A stretch of 38,868 nt of DNA from an uncultured Spirochaetaceae bacterium (GCA_944389015.1 CALXKS010000013.1:1-38868); one strand, 5' to 3'; positions 15,933-26,235 are shown, counted from the stretch's first letter. Made by a program: numbers and translations. The notes: generated from the letters alone by a model not told the origin.

Positions 15933-16972
15933 CAGTTGCCCTTGTAAAGGATATTGATCCTTGCCTCTCCTCTCAGCTCTGCAAGAAGCGACTCGAGAGC
16001 CTGTGAAGCAGCTATCTGCGAATTCCTCGTATAGAGAACCTGATAGATATAGTCATGGACCGTAGTTGGATCCTCCGGGGAGACAGGATCATTGAGACCA
16101 AGGAGCTTGCCCATGCTGTGAACGGAGACCTTGACGATATGATACCCTGTATTGGACTCAAGGACAGGAGAGATATCACCGGCATCGAGCATCAGGACTG
16201 CATCGCAGAATGCATCGCCCCAGCCCTGCCTTGCCTGGGCATTGTTGACTGTGAGCCAGCCGATCTCCCCTCCATTGCCTCTTGAAGGATCATCCTCGCT
16301 GTACTCCTGGACAGCCTTCTCGAATGTTATCTCACCGGATGAGATCTTAGCGCTGACATCCTCAAGCTCTGCCTTCTTTGCCGCATCAGCATCTGCATCA
16401 CCTGTCTTCTCCATGTAGATATGGGAGAGCTTTACCGCCTCAGGCTGGAAGAATGTCTGCTGATTCTGCCTGAAGAAGCTCTGGATATCGCTCTCAGACG
16501 GCTCAGTCACATTCTGAAGCTCCTCGCCTCTCTCCTGCATGAGGTACATATTGAGTATCTGCTGGTTCTTCAGCGACTCACGATAGTTCTCGATTGAGCC
16601 GAACTGCCTGATGATCTCGGCCTGGAACTGATCCTCTGTCACAGTCTGTCCAGCAAGCGCAGCCTGCTGTACGGCATTGTTGAAGACCTGCTTGTAGAGC
16701 GAATCGATCTGGCGATCATTGATCACGATCCCATCACGCTCTGCGCCCTGGATGAATACCTCATCATTTATCATTGTCTGCAGAACGTCCTGTGCGGTGA
16801 CATTCTGCATGCCTGCATTCCTGAATCTCTCAACCTCTGCATTCAGATCCTCAACTGTTATGACACTGTTGCGGATAAGATTCACAGTCGCAGCTGGCTG
16901 GGAAATCATGGAGGCTGCTGAAACGGAGAAAACCGCGAGCAGCATAGCAATTACAGCAAAAACTCTCTTCAT
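15932..16972 (-). CDS. Periplasmic SurA/PpiC-type peptidyl-prolyl isomerase (outer-membrane protein chaperone)
   Basis: The 346-residue protein has a signal peptide (MKRVFAVIAMLLAVFSVSAA), a SurA-type N-terminal helical domain (about residues 25-180) and one parvulin domain (about 180-285) with KLSHIYMEKTG, FEKAVQEYSEDDPSRGNGGEIGWLT and GYHIVKVSVHSMG. The final part (VHDYIYQVLYTRNSQIAASQALESLLAEL) resembles the SurA C-terminal helix. It probably chaperones outer-membrane barrels, several of which are encoded nearby. I chose the ATG with GAGAGGA eight bases upstream; the preceding in-frame TTG overlaps the stop of the upstream gene. Confidence 0.9.
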   Translation of the reverse strand: MKRVFAVIAMLLAVFSVSAASMISQPAATVNLIRNSVITVEDLNAEVERFRNAGMQNVTAQDVLQTMINDEVFIQGAERDGIVINDRQIDSLYKQVFNNAVQQAALAGQTVTEDQFQAEIIRQFGSIENYRESLKNQQILNMYLMQERGEELQNVTEPSESDIQSFFRQNQQTFFQPEAVKLSHIYMEKTGDADADAAKKAELEDVSAKISSGEITFEKAVQEYSEDDPSRGNGGEIGWLTVNNAQARQGWGDAFCDAVLMLDAGDISPVLESNTGYHIVKVSVHSMGKLLGLNDPVSPEDPTTVHDYIYQVLYTRNSQIAASQALESLLAELRGEARINILYKGN

Positions 16973-17394
16973 CAAAAATTCCTCTCTACATTGAGGCGCT
17001 TTCCGATAGCCTGGGCCTCTCCAGGGTTCTTTATCACTTCAGAGAGCTTGAGGATCATCCCCTCACCCTCCATTGCCTTCATAAGATTGAGAAGCGTCTT
17101 CCCCTTTCTCAGTCCGCTTCCGGAGACGAATGCCATGCATCGCTTTCCCGATACAGTGCCCGCTTCCGCAAGATACTTTCTGATGTCCTCAGGAATCGAG
17201 GCTGAGAAAAAAGAAACAGGCTCCGTACCTATGATCACATAATCATAGATTGTGAGCCTTTTATCCTCAGAACGCATATTCACAACATCAGCAATATGGC
17301 CATTGCCAGCTATTCCTTTCGCAAGTGCTTCCGAAATAGCCTTGAGCTTGTCGCTTTCGCGTGTCTTTCCAGCATAAAGGATACAAACCTGCAT
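16972..17394 (-). CDS. Flavodoxin-like domain protein
   Basis: The 140-residue protein begins MQVCILYAGKTRESDKLKAISEALAKGI, which matches the beta1 / phosphate-loop / helix1 layout of flavodoxin-fold proteins, and continues with DYVIIGTEPVSFFSASIPEDIRKYLAE, a typical second motif. The FMN phosphate loop (AGKTRES) is a variant of the usual T/SxTGNT, so FMN binding is likely but not certain. AGGAGG stands seven bases before the ATG. It begins a cluster with the foldase, nusB and map genes and lies behind the secG terminator. Confidence 0.75.
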   Translation of the reverse strand: MQVCILYAGKTRESDKLKAISEALAKGIAGNGHIADVVNMRSEDKRLTIYDYVIIGTEPVSFFSASIPEDIRKYLAEAGTVSGKRCMAFVSGSGLRKGKTLLNLMKAMEGEGMILKLSEVIKNPGEAQAIGKRLNVERNF

Positions 17395-17424
17395 CCGTTT
17401 TCCTCCTATATAGAAAATATAAGC

Positions 17425-17452
17425 CGGCTAGCCACATAAGGGAAGCCGGCAT
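17425..17452 (-). terminator. Terminator after secG
   Basis: On the minus strand GCCGGCT and AGCCGGC form a seven-pair stem with further partial pairing inside, followed by TTATATTTTC. It separates the gapA-pgk-tpiA-secG operon from the flavodoxin cluster; the T-rich tail may double as promoter sequence for the flavodoxin gene. Confidence 0.6.
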
Positions 17453-17467
17453 TCCGGATAAAAGGAA

Positions 17468-17812
17468 TCACTGTGCGGAAACAGTATCTGTTCCAGCCTC
17501 TGTGCTTGCTGCCTGGTCAACCCAGCTCTCAGCAGGAGCTGCTGCAGCCGCTGCAGCTGTAGCTTCAGGAACGGAATCACTTGTCTTGTTGACGAATGCA
17601 ACAACAAGCGAAAGGACCATGAAGACAATCGCCAGCGTTGTCGTTGCCTTGGTGATGAATGAGGATGTCCCGGATCCGAAAGCGGACTCAGAACCACCGC
17701 CGAAGATTCCACCAAGACCTACGCTGTTCTCATCCTGAACTGTGACAAGGAAGATAAGAAGCAGTGCGACAATGCAGAAAAGCACAAGAAGTATGATACC
17801 TAAAATACTCAT
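17468..17812 (-). CDS. secG: Preprotein translocase subunit SecG
   Basis: SecG is the small non-essential partner of SecYE in the inner membrane. The 114-residue protein has two membrane spans (about residues 3-24 and 55-78) separated by the conserved loop QDENSVGLGGIFGGGSESAFGS. After the second span comes an Ala-rich and acidic tail of about 35 residues (EATAAAAAAAPAESW...) that is longer than in E. coli. GGAG stands six bases before the ATG. Its position directly behind tpiA is common in bacteria. Confidence 0.93.
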   Translation of the reverse strand: MSILGIILLVLFCIVALLLIFLVTVQDENSVGLGGIFGGGSESAFGSGTSSFITKATTTLAIVFMVLSLVVAFVNKTSDSVPEATAAAAAAAPAESWVDQAASTEAGTDTVSAQ

Positions 17813-17823
17813 CTTTTACTCCA

Positions 17824-18582
17824 TTACTTGCTATATGTTATGATGGGCAGGAACTGTTCGAGCGTAAGAGATGCACCTCCTACAAGCGCTCCATCGACAT
17901 TCTCCTTTGCCATCAGGGCCTTAACATTACCGGCCTTAACGGAACCACCATACTGTATAATCAGATTTTTAGCAATATCATCGGAGTACAAAGAAGCGAC
18001 TGTGAAGCGGATGAAGCTGTGTGCGCCATCTGCATCCTCAGGCGTTGCTGTCTCACCTGTTCCGATTGCCCATACAGGCTCGTAAGCAATGGTGATGTGC
18101 TCCATCTCCTCAGGAAGAACATCCTTGAGACCTACCTCAAGCTGCCTCTTGAGAACTTCCTCAAGCCTGCCTGACTTCCTCTCCTCAAGCGTCTCGCCTA
18201 CGCAGAGGACGACATCCATCTTCAGAGAGAGAGCAAGAAGCACCTTTGAGTTGATGATCTCATCTGTCTCACCGTAGTACTGTCTTCTCTCACTGTGGCC
18301 GAGGATAACCGTCCTGACACCGAGATCAAGAAGCATCTCAGGGGATACCTCTCCGGTATATGCACCGGAAAGGTGATTAGCCATATTCTGGGCAGCAACG
18401 ATGATGTCAGAGCCCTTGACTGCATTCAGTACAGCAGGAATCGATACAAAAGAAGGTGCGATCATGACACGGCAGTCAGGAGCTTCCTTCTTCACAGCCT
18501 CTGCAAGCGAGGCTGCATACTTTGCTCCCTCGGAGGGAGTGAGATTCATCTTCCAGTTTCCAGCGATATATGCTCTTCTCAT
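17824..18582 (-). CDS. tpiA: Triosephosphate isomerase
   Basis: TpiA interconverts dihydroxyacetone phosphate and glyceraldehyde 3-phosphate. The 252-residue protein shows AGNWKMN (Lys11), ILGHSERR (His96) and AYEPVWAIGTG (Glu168), and the C-terminal phosphate loop YGGSVK...GALVGGASL. A longer in-frame reading upstream would add 33 residues inside pgk and is rejected; the ATG starts one base after the pgk stop and has GGAG within the end of pgk. Confidence 0.97.
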   Translation of the reverse strand: MRRAYIAGNWKMNLTPSEGAKYAASLAEAVKKEAPDCRVMIAPSFVSIPAVLNAVKGSDIIVAAQNMANHLSGAYTGEVSPEMLLDLGVRTVILGHSERRQYYGETDEIINSKVLLALSLKMDVVLCVGETLEERKSGRLEEVLKRQLEVGLKDVLPEEMEHITIAYEPVWAIGTGETATPEDADGAHSFIRFTVASLYSDDIAKNLIIQYGGSVKAGNVKALMAKENVDGALVGGASLTLEQFLPIITYSK

Positions 18583-18583
18583 A

Positions 18584-19762
18584 TTATTTCTCCAATGCCT
18601 TGATTCCAGGAAGCTCCTTGCCCTCAAGGAACTCAAGGGAAGCTCCGCCACCTGTCGATACATGCGAAATCTTGTCAGCAAGCCCGAACTTGTTGATAGC
18701 TGCTACGCTGTCACCGCCACCTACGACAGTTGTCGCATCCGATGCTGCAAGAGCCTTTGCGACTTCCTCCGTTCCCTTTGCGAATGCAGGGAATTCGAAT
18801 ACACCCATCGGGCCATTCCATACAACGGACTTTGCATTCCTGACAGCTGCAACGATCTTCTCGGTCGTCTTTGCTCCGATATCCATGCCCATGAGATCAT
18901 CAGGGATATCAACACCATCGATAGCAACAGGGGCTGCTGTCTCAGCAAACTCTGCAGCGGCAACATGATCGACAGGAAGGATGACCTCAACACCCTTCTC
19001 CGCAGCCTTCTTGAGGAAGGATGAAGCTGTCTCAAGATAATCATCCTCTACAAGGGACTTTCCGATCTTGTGACCCTGGACCTTGAGGAATGTATATGCC
19101 ATGCCACCGCCGATTACGACAGTGTCGCATGTGCGTACAAGGGACTCGAGGACTGTGATCTTGGAAGAGACCTTCGATCCACCGATGATTGCGACGAAAG
19201 GCTTGTCAGGATTCTCAAGAAGAGGAGCCATGAATTTGACTTCCTTCTCGATGAGGAAACCAGCATATGATGGGAGATAGTGTGAAACACCCTCTGTGGA
19301 TGCATGTGCGCGATGTGCGGTTCCGAATGCATCATTGCAGTAGATATCCCCATAGGAAGCGAGAGTCTTTGCGAACTCAGGATCGTTGCCCTCCTCTTCC
19401 TTGTAGAATCTGACGTTCTCAAGAAGGAGAACCTCACCAGGCTGGAGAGCCTTGACTTCCTTCTCGACCTCTGGTCCGATCACATCCGGAGCAAGCTTGA
19501 CTTCCTTTCCAAGGAGCTTGGAGAACTCAGCAGCTACAGGAGCAAGGGAGAAGTCTGGATTCTTCTGTCCCTTTGGACGTCCGAGATGTGTCATGACGAC
19601 AAGGGATGCACCGTTGTCAAGGATATACTTGATTGTAGGAAGAGCTGCCTTGATTCTTGTAGCATCTGTCACTACACCATTCTTGAGTGGAACATTGAAA
19701 TCAACACGGATAAGGACTTTCTTCCCTTTGAGATCCGCTTCATTGATAGTATTCAGCTTCAT
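18584..19762 (-). CDS. pgk: Phosphoglycerate kinase
   Basis: Pgk transfers phosphate from 1,3-bisphosphoglycerate to ADP. The 392-residue protein has [16 protein letters not shown] (residues 14-29), [21 protein letters not shown] with the [12 protein letters not shown] segment, and the nucleotide loop [13 protein letters not shown] near the C-terminus. AGGAAGG stands before the ATG. It lies between gapA and tpiA; an intercistronic hairpin separates it from gapA. Confidence 0.98.
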   Translation of the reverse strand: MKLNTINEADLKGKKVLIRVDFNVPLKNGVVTDATRIKAALPTIKYILDNGASLVVMTHLGRPKGQKNPDFSLAPVAAEFSKLLGKEVKLAPDVIGPEVEKEVKALQPGEVLLLENVRFYKEEEGNDPEFAKTLASYGDIYCNDAFGTAHRAHASTEGVSHYLPSYAGFLIEKEVKFMAPLLENPDKPFVAIIGGSKVSSKITVLESLVRTCDTVVIGGGMAYTFLKVQGHKIGKSLVEDDYLETASSFLKKAAEKGVEVILPVDHVAAAEFAETAAPVAIDGVDIPDDLMGMDIGAKTTEKIVAAVRNAKSVVWNGPMGVFEFPAFAKGTEEVAKALAASDATTVVGGGDSVAAINKFGLADKISHVSTGGGASLEFLEGKELPGIKALEK

Positions 19763-19778
19763 AAAAACCTTCCTTTAT

Positions 19779-19805
19779 GAAAACAGGCCTGCTTTCCGGC
19801 AGGCC
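19779..19805 (-). terminator. Intercistronic hairpin between gapA and pgk (possible partial terminator)
   Basis: On the minus strand GGCCTGC and GCAGGCC form a seven-pair stem around CGGAAA, followed by TGTTTTC. The short T tract suggests partial termination or an mRNA-stabilising end that keeps gapA message above pgk. Confidence 0.6.
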
Positions 19806-19811
19806 CGTATC

Positions 19812-19825
19812 TATGCCCGGGCATA
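19812..19825. repeat. 14-base perfect palindrome between gapA and pgk
   Basis: TATGCCCGGGCATA is a perfect palindrome just after the gapA stop. On the RNA its GCCCG could also pair with the CGGGC that begins the next hairpin, so it may compete with that hairpin. It could alternatively be a protein-binding site. Confidence 0.5.
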
Positions 19826-19841
19826 AAGCACCGGATATGAA

Positions 19842-20894
<1,053 letters not shown>

Positions 20895-20909
20895 TCAGAT
20901 TACTCCTGC

Positions 20910-20938
20910 AAGATATCACTTTATGGATAAAATGACAA
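20910..20938 (-). promoter_or_regulatory. gapA operon promoter
   Basis: Minus strand: TTGTCA -35, 17-base spacer, TATCTT -10. The predicted leader is about 55 bases and ends with an AGAAGGAG Shine-Dalgarno. Confidence 0.55.
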
Positions 20939-20962
20939 CTGAGGGCATCCAGCACTTAATAT

Positions 20963-20979
20963 AATACCTTTAAGGTATT
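20963..20979. repeat. Short palindrome after guaB
   Basis: AATACCTT and AAGGTATT flank one central base just after the guaB stop. On the minus strand the tail is not T-rich, so it is at best a weak terminator; it could be an operator for gapA. Confidence 0.4.
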
Positions 20980-20982
20980 TTG

Positions 20983-22491
20983 TCACTTGACATCCATCTG
21001 GAGCTTATCCTTGAGGATGACATCATGGGCACCGCCCTCGACAATCGATGTCGGGGAAACAATCGTCAGCCTTGCCTTCTTCCTGAACTCCTCAAGAGAG
21101 AGTGCTCCGCAGTTGCACATTGTCGATTTTATCTTCGATATCGTAAGAGCGACATTATCTTTCAGGGAGCCGGCATATGGCACATACGAATCAACGCCTT
21201 CTGGGAATGAGAGCTTCCTTTCTCCTCCGAGGTCATAGCGCTGCCAGTTCCTCGCTCTCTGCGATCCCTCGCCCCAGTACTCCTTGAGGTAGTTGCCATT
21301 GATATTGACAAGAGCAGACGGCGACTCGTCGAATCTGGCAAAATAGCGTCCGAGCATCACGTAGTCCGCCCCCATGGCAAGAGCGATTGTCATATGATAG
21401 TCGAATACTATGCCTCCGTCGGAGCATACAGGAATGTATATGCCTGTCCTCTCATAGTACTCATCACGTGCCTTTACAACATCGATCAGGGCAGAAGCCT
21501 GTCCTCTTCCTATGCCCTTCGTCTCGCGGGTTATGCAGATCGATCCACCGCCTATGCCGACCTTTATGAAATCAGCACCCGCATCAGCAAGGAATCTGAA
21601 TCCATCCCCATCAACGACATTTCCAGCACCGACCTTCACAGAGTCCCCGTACCTTTCCCTGATCCATGAAAGCGTCCGCTGCTGCCATTCGGAGAAACCC
21701 TCGGAGGAGTCTATGCAGAGAACATCCGCTCCTGCATCAACAAGAAGCGGCACGCGCGTCTCATAGTCCCTTGTATTGATACCAGCTCCGACAATATATC
21801 TCTTCCTGGAGTCAAGAAGCTCATTCGGATTCTCCTTATGGGTCGAATAATCCTTTCTGAACACGAATGATACGAGATGACCGTCCTCAGTCAGTATGGG
21901 AAGCTGGTTGAGCTTGTGCTCCCAGATTATGTCATTGGCCTCAGAGAGCGTTATGCCCTCCTTTCCATAGATGATCTTCGAGACAGGAGTCATGAAAGAT
22001 GATACCTTCTCATCCTCTGTCATGCGGCTTATCCTGTAGTCCCTGCTGGTGACTACCCCTTCGAGCTTTCCGGTGGCTGTTCCATCCGAAGTTATCGCTA
22101 TAGTCGAATGGCCTGTCCTCTTCGTAAGCTCAAGGACATCGCCAAGAGTGCTGTCTGGAGTCAGATTGCTATCGGATTCCACGAAGCCAGCCTTGTAGGC
22201 CTTGACGCGGCGGATCATCTCAGCCTCGCTTTCCGCGCTCTGAGAGCCATAGATGAAGGCAACACCACCCTCCCTTGCAAGCGCTTCGCCCATCCGCTCT
22301 CCGGATACGGACTGCATGATAGCGCTTACCATAGGGATATTGAGCGATATAGCGCTCTCCTCACCTTTCCTGAATTTCACAAGAGGTGTCCTGAGCGAAA
22401 CATTCGATGGAATGCATTCCGATGAGGAATATCCGGGAACGAGCAGATACTCGCTGAAAGTACGCGAAAGCTCTTCAAAGAAATAGGCCAT
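20983..22491 (-). CDS. guaB: Inosine-5'-monophosphate dehydrogenase
   Basis: GuaB oxidises IMP to XMP, the committed step to GMP. The 502-residue protein has an N-terminal catalytic half-barrel, a CBS pair (about residues 105-225), and the second half with [51 protein letters not shown] (catalytic Cys319; relatives read GIGPGSICTTR) and [20 protein letters not shown]. The C-terminal [22 protein letters not shown] resembles the subgroup that includes protist enzymes. AAGGAG precedes the ATG but both lie in a hairpin. Confidence 0.95.
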   Translation of the reverse strand: MAYFFEELSRTFSEYLLVPGYSSSECIPSNVSLRTPLVKFRKGEESAISLNIPMVSAIMQSVSGERMGEALAREGGVAFIYGSQSAESEAEMIRRVKAYKAGFVESDSNLTPDSTLGDVLELTKRTGHSTIAITSDGTATGKLEGVVTSRDYRISRMTEDEKVSSFMTPVSKIIYGKEGITLSEANDIIWEHKLNQLPILTEDGHLVSFVFRKDYSTHKENPNELLDSRKRYIVGAGINTRDYETRVPLLVDAGADVLCIDSSEGFSEWQQRTLSWIRERYGDSVKVGAGNVVDGDGFRFLADAGADFIKVGIGGGSICITRETKGIGRGQASALIDVVKARDEYYERTGIYIPVCSDGGIVFDYHMTIALAMGADYVMLGRYFARFDESPSALVNINGNYLKEYWGEGSQRARNWQRYDLGGERKLSFPEGVDSYVPYAGSLKDNVALTISKIKSTMCNCGALSLEEFRKKARLTIVSPTSIVEGGAHDVILKDKLQMDVK

Positions 22492-22513
22492 GGATTTTTC
22501 TCCTTGGCCTATT
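22482..22513 (-). promoter_or_regulatory. Hairpin enclosing the guaB Shine-Dalgarno and start codon
   Basis: AATAGGCC and GGCCTATT are perfect eight-base arms around a 16-base loop that holds AAGGAG and the first two bases of the ATG; the G of the ATG is paired. In the mRNA this would limit ribosome access. A TTGCCT/TGTGATAAA promoter-like pair lies just upstream. Confidence 0.55.
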
Positions 22514-22535
22514 ATTTATCACATAATAGATGTTT

Positions 22536-24416
22536 TTAGGCAATAGTCCCTCTTCTCTCAGGAAGCGTTGTATCAGCAAAGAGCAGGACTGCGCTCTCCT
22601 TCGCTCTTAGATGCACGGATATCCCGGTCTCTGAGATCTCAGGGAATGCATTCCCATAGAGCACAGTGCAGCTGTTCTTCGGAAGCATGAATGCATCGAT
22701 CGATACATGGCGGTCCCTCGGACATCGGTTGATGATGCCGACAGCAGCCTTGCCCCTTCCTATCCTGTATATTGCGAATGCCTCGCTGTCTATTCCGCAA
22801 ACGGAGAAAGCGGAGTAAGGCAGGAAATCCATCTTCCTGATATCTGCCATCGCCTTATACAGTCCAAGCCTCTCCATATCCCACTTCCCCTCATCCCATT
22901 GCATTGGATAGCGGGCGCCCTCCGGCGATCCCATCCTGCCACCGAGTCCTATCTCATCGCCATAATAGACAGAGGGCATTCCCGGAAGAAGGAAGAGGGC
23001 AATCACAGCGCCATGGTAGAGCTCCCTGTCCATGACGGCGCTGTTGCAGTGCAGTCTTGGAGTATCATGGGAATCGAAGAGGTTCATCTGAAGATAAGGC
23101 ATCTGGGATGGAAGCGATCTGAAGGCATCCATCAGCGCCTCCGCGGTCTCCTCGCCAGTCCACTCCGCCTCACGCTCAGGATCGAACCCCCATCCTGCGG
23201 AGAGATATCTGTCCCTCTCTCCCATCCAGCTCCTGATGATCCTGCCTGCTCCATAGTAGTTCATCACGCCATCCCACATATCGCCTGAAAGGTACTGAGT
23301 GCTGTCATCCCAGTCCTCCCCGACTATATAGAGATCATGCCTTATATCCTTCAGACATCTGCGGACTTCCCTCCAGATCTCCATTGAAATCTGCATATCC
23401 CCGCTTCTCCCGACCTCTGGTGCGACATCAAGCCTCCATCCATCGATGCCGAATGGCGGACGTATGAACTTCTGCATCGCGGATCCTGCATTGCGATAGA
23501 TAAGATCCCTGAGCTTCTGGGATCTGTAGTCAAGCTCTGGAAGGGTCCTGACACCATTCCAGAACCTGATGCCGTTCTCATCATGCATGTAGAATGACGC
23601 CTCATCGCTATCCGGATCGGAGAGAGCCTTAAGATACCATGGGGAGCATATACCCGTATGGTTTATCGAGATGTCAAGGATAATCCGGATCCCATGGTCA
23701 TGGAGAACCCTTATCATATCGATCAATGCCTCATCACCCCCCAGCTTGGGATCGACGTGGAAGAAGTCCGCGCTGTCATAGCGATGGACGGTTCTCGCAT
23801 CATTGACAGGATTGATGTAAAGGGCGGTGATACCAAGAGAGCTGAGATAGGAAGCCTTGCTGGCTATGCCCTTCAGATCGCCATTGTAGAAATCAAGGCA
23901 TCGGGCGCTCTCAAATGATTTCGGGACATCATCCCAGGACGGAGTCGACACCCTTCCTCCATCATACTCATACTCCCCTTCCTTCGCACCGCATCCACCG
24001 CTTGAGCAGAATCTGTCAGGGAATATCTGATAGCATGTCGATGAAGCGACCCATGAAGGGGCCTCCAGGGATGGAATAAGCGAGAACCTATCAGGGACGG
24101 AGGGAACGCTCCTTGTTATTCCCTTTGAAGAATAGTAATAGCTTTTACCTCTGCGGAAAAAGACAAAGAAATAATGGAAGATTTCATCGGAGCATGGTAT
24201 CTTGCACTTTGCCGTATAGCGTATTGCACCGTTCAGAGTACCGCTCCTTTCCATCGGATAGGACCAGAGATAGCCTGAAGGGCCGTCTGCGCGGAGAAGT
24301 ACGCCGTCCGGAGCTTCGGAGAATACGATTGAAAGAGAGACCTCACCTCCCTTTTCCGGGAAGAGCGGTGAGACGAATACGTCGGAATAGGATGAGAATA
24401 CCTTGATATCAAGCAT
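22536..24416 (-). CDS. GH13 family glycosidase (neopullulanase / maltodextrin-type alpha-glucosidase)
   Basis: The 626-residue protein has an N-terminal beta-sandwich (about residues 1-115), then a GH13 barrel with CYQIFPDRF, ILDISINHTG, the nucleophile D330 (IDGWRLDVAPE), the acid/base E367 (IVGEDWDD) and D451 (LFDSHDTPR), and a C-terminal beta domain. There is no signal peptide, so it acts in the cytoplasm on imported maltodextrins. The architecture fits the GH13_20/21 cyclomaltodextrinase-neopullulanase group. AGGG lies nine bases before the ATG, within the 3' arm of a hairpin that also serves adk. Confidence 0.9.
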   Translation of the reverse strand: MLDIKVFSSYSDVFVSPLFPEKGGEVSLSIVFSEAPDGVLLRADGPSGYLWSYPMERSGTLNGAIRYTAKCKIPCSDEIFHYFFVFFRRGKSYYYSSKGITRSVPSVPDRFSLIPSLEAPSWVASSTCYQIFPDRFCSSGGCGAKEGEYEYDGGRVSTPSWDDVPKSFESARCLDFYNGDLKGIASKASYLSSLGITALYINPVNDARTVHRYDSADFFHVDPKLGGDEALIDMIRVLHDHGIRIILDISINHTGICSPWYLKALSDPDSDEASFYMHDENGIRFWNGVRTLPELDYRSQKLRDLIYRNAGSAMQKFIRPPFGIDGWRLDVAPEVGRSGDMQISMEIWREVRRCLKDIRHDLYIVGEDWDDSTQYLSGDMWDGVMNYYGAGRIIRSWMGERDRYLSAGWGFDPEREAEWTGEETAEALMDAFRSLPSQMPYLQMNLFDSHDTPRLHCNSAVMDRELYHGAVIALFLLPGMPSVYYGDEIGLGGRMGSPEGARYPMQWDEGKWDMERLGLYKAMADIRKMDFLPYSAFSVCGIDSEAFAIYRIGRGKAAVGIINRCPRDRHVSIDAFMLPKNSCTVLYGNAFPEISETGISVHLRAKESAVLLFADTTLPERRGTIA

Positions 24417-24423
24417 GAAAATA

Positions 24424-24449
24424 CCCTGGGATCATTATATCACCCAGGG
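24424..24449 (-). terminator. Terminator of adk with an embedded promoter for the GH13 gene
   Basis: On the minus strand CCCTGGG and CCCAGGG form a seven-pair stem, followed by TATTTTCAT. The 12-base loop contains a perfect TATAAT, and TTACAA lies 16 bases upstream of it (24456-24461) as a -35. Transcription from this promoter would begin past the 5' arm and leave the AGGG Shine-Dalgarno free, whereas read-through from adk would bury it in the stem. Confidence 0.6.
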
Positions 24450-24461
24450 CGTGCATTGTAA

Positions 24462-25091
24462 TCAGCGACCTACTGCTTTGATTATTGAAGCAAGAACGTC
24501 CTCCGGAGATACCGATGCATCGATATCAACAAGAAGTCCCTTGTCTTTGTAGTAGCCGATAAGAGGCTCCGTAGATGCCTTGTAAACCTCAAGACGGTGC
24601 CTGATGGCCTCAGGCTTGTCATCGTCGCGCTGGATAAGCGGCTCACCTGTCTCATCATCTATTCCTTCCTTCTTCGGAGGATTCGTGACGATGTGGTAGA
24701 TCCTTCCTGTAGACTTGCAGAGGCGGCGCCCTGAAAGCCTTCTGACGATCTCCTCCTCATCAAGGACGAAGTTGAGAACGTAATCGATATCATCGATCGT
24801 TGAAAGAGCCTCTGCCTGGGCAATCGTCCTCGGGAATCCGTCAAGGATGTAGCCATTGGATGTATCATCCTTCCCGAGCCTGTCGCGGACCATCTCGCAT
24901 GTCACATCATCAGGCACAAGACCGCCCGAAGCCATTATCGCCTCAACCTTCCGGCCGAGCTCTGTTCCGTTCTTTATATTCTCGCGGAAGATGTCGCCAG
25001 TAGAGATATGCGGTACATCAAGCTCCTTCTTGAGAAGAGCCGCAACCGTTCCCTTTCCTGCCCCTGGAGGGCCTAAAAGAACAATATTCAT
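24462..25091 (-). CDS. adk: Adenylate kinase
   Basis: Adk balances AMP, ADP and ATP. The 209-residue protein has the P-loop GPPGAGKGT (residues 7-15), the AMP-binding STGDIFRENIKNGTELG, DGFPRTIAQAEAL, and a LID beginning RRLCKSTGRIYHIVTNPPKKEG with RDDDKPEAIRHRL after it. The LID has a single Cys, so it is not the zinc-binding type. GAGGTG stands seven bases before the ATG. Confidence 0.97.
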   Translation of the reverse strand: MNIVLLGPPGAGKGTVAALLKKELDVPHISTGDIFRENIKNGTELGRKVEAIMASGGLVPDDVTCEMVRDRLGKDDTSNGYILDGFPRTIAQAEALSTIDDIDYVLNFVLDEEEIVRRLSGRRLCKSTGRIYHIVTNPPKKEGIDDETGEPLIQRDDDKPEAIRHRLEVYKASTEPLIGYYKDKGLLVDIDASVSPEDVLASIIKAVGR

Positions 25092-25145
25092 AGTTTCACC
25101 TCGATGAGAGTATAGCAGATGAGAGGATTATAATCACCATCCTCG

Positions 25146-25175
25146 TTGATTCCATCCATCGGTATGGGGTAGAAT
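25146..25175 (+). promoter_or_regulatory. Promoter of the TPR lipoprotein gene, candidate leaderless start
   Basis: TTGATT -35, 18-base spacer, TAGAAT -10, then CCCCGC and the ATG at 25182. The -10 sits between GGGG and CCCC. There is no Shine-Dalgarno, and a normal start point coincides with the ATG. Confidence 0.6.
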
Positions 25176-25181
25176 CCCCGC

Positions 25182-25808
25182 ATGGATAGAAGAGTATACC
25201 CGATACTTATCGCTGCCGTACTCATCATTGCAGGATGCAGCAGCATCGATATCAATCCATACCTTGAGGAGGGATACAGGCTTTCAGGCCTCGAAGCTGC
25301 GGCTGTCTATGAGCGCGGTCTTGAGCACTCCGACTCAGAGAAGCTCTATTACAATCTCGCCTACTCATACATCGAGGCTGAGGAGTATGAGAAGGCAATC
25401 AGGACCGCGGATGAGGCTCTGGAAGAGTATCCTGACATGCTCCGCTTCATCTATCTGAAAGCGTATGCATACAGATGCATGAAGATGATGGCAAGCTATG
25501 AAAGGACTCTTCTGGCCATATTGGAGAAGGATCCCGGCAACAATGATATAAGAGGAATACTTGCCGGATACTATCAGGATATCGGGCTGGACGGGAAAGC
25601 CCGGGAACTTGCAATGGAGATAATCAGAAGGGATCCCGATGATCCCGAGGCTTTATCGATCATGGCGGACTACAGCGAGTTCTATGATTCCATCGACAGC
25701 GATGAGGAAAAGAGCGAAGAGCTCAGCAAGCGGCCATGGAGCGTCCCGCCATCATTCTATGATCCTGCTGGAATCCTGAGAGGCGAAGGCCTCATTGACT
25801 GGACCTGA
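25182..25808 (+). CDS. TPR-repeat lipoprotein
   Basis: The 208-residue protein begins [21 protein letters not shown], a signal peptide II with lipobox IAGC (Cys19). The mature part holds about three tetratricopeptide units ([32 protein letters not shown], then a less regular one, then [34 protein letters not shown]), pointing to protein-protein contact in the periplasm. It is alone on its strand, diverges from adk and converges with rnhA, overlapping it by 17 bases. The partner is unknown. Confidence 0.85.
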   Translation: MDRRVYPILIAAVLIIAGCSSIDINPYLEEGYRLSGLEAAAVYERGLEHSDSEKLYYNLAYSYIEAEEYEKAIRTADEALEEYPDMLRFIYLKAYAYRCMKMMASYERTLLAILEKDPGNNDIRGILAGYYQDIGLDGKARELAMEIIRRDPDDPEALSIMADYSEFYDSIDSDEEKSEELSKRPWSVPPSFYDPAGILRGEGLIDWT

Positions 25809-26235
25809 TGCGCTTCCATTCGGAAACCGCAAGTTCATCGCATCTGTTGTTGAACTCATTTGAATCGTGGCCTTTGACCCAGATGAAGCTGACGCGATGG
25901 GTACGAAGAAGAGAAAGCAGGCGCTTCCATAGATCGGTATTGGGAACAGCTTTCCCCTTCCTTATGAAGCCCGCCTTCTCCCATGAGCAGACCCATCCCT
26001 TCACTACTGAATCGACAAGATACTTCGAATCGGAATAGAGATCGACCTCGCACGGCTCCTTCAGTGCTTCCAGTGCGGATATCGCAGCCTGGAGCTCCAT
26101 CCGGTTATTGGTAGTGGTCTCCTCACCTCCTGACATCTCCTTCATATGGCCATTGTAGGAAAGGATGGCCCCCCATCCTCCGGGACCTGGATTGCCGGAA
26201 CATGCGCCATCGGTATATATGACAACCTTCTTCAT
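25792..26235 (-). CDS. rnhA: Ribonuclease HI
   Basis: RNase HI degrades RNA in RNA:DNA hybrids. The 147-residue protein has the catalytic set in [16 protein letters not shown] (Asp), [13 protein letters not shown] (Glu), [13 protein letters not shown] (Asp) and NNRCDELA (Asp), with the basic handle [19 protein letters not shown] between. I chose the ATG that overlaps the parvulin stop by four bases and has GGAG five bases upstream; a 53-residue upstream extension lies inside the parvulin gene in another frame and is rejected. Confidence 0.96.
   Translation of the reverse strand: MKKVVIYTDGACSGNPGPGGWGAILSYNGHMKEMSGGEETTTNNRMELQAAISALEALKEPCEVDLYSDSKYLVDSVVKGWVCSWEKAGFIRKGKAVPNTDLWKRLLSLLRTHRVSFIWVKGHDSNEFNNRCDELAVSEWKRIRSSQ

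Noticed and set aside
18583..18681. 33-residue N-terminal extension of triosephosphate isomerase
   Set aside because: It lies inside pgk in another frame; the family begins at the MRRAYIAGNWKMN start.
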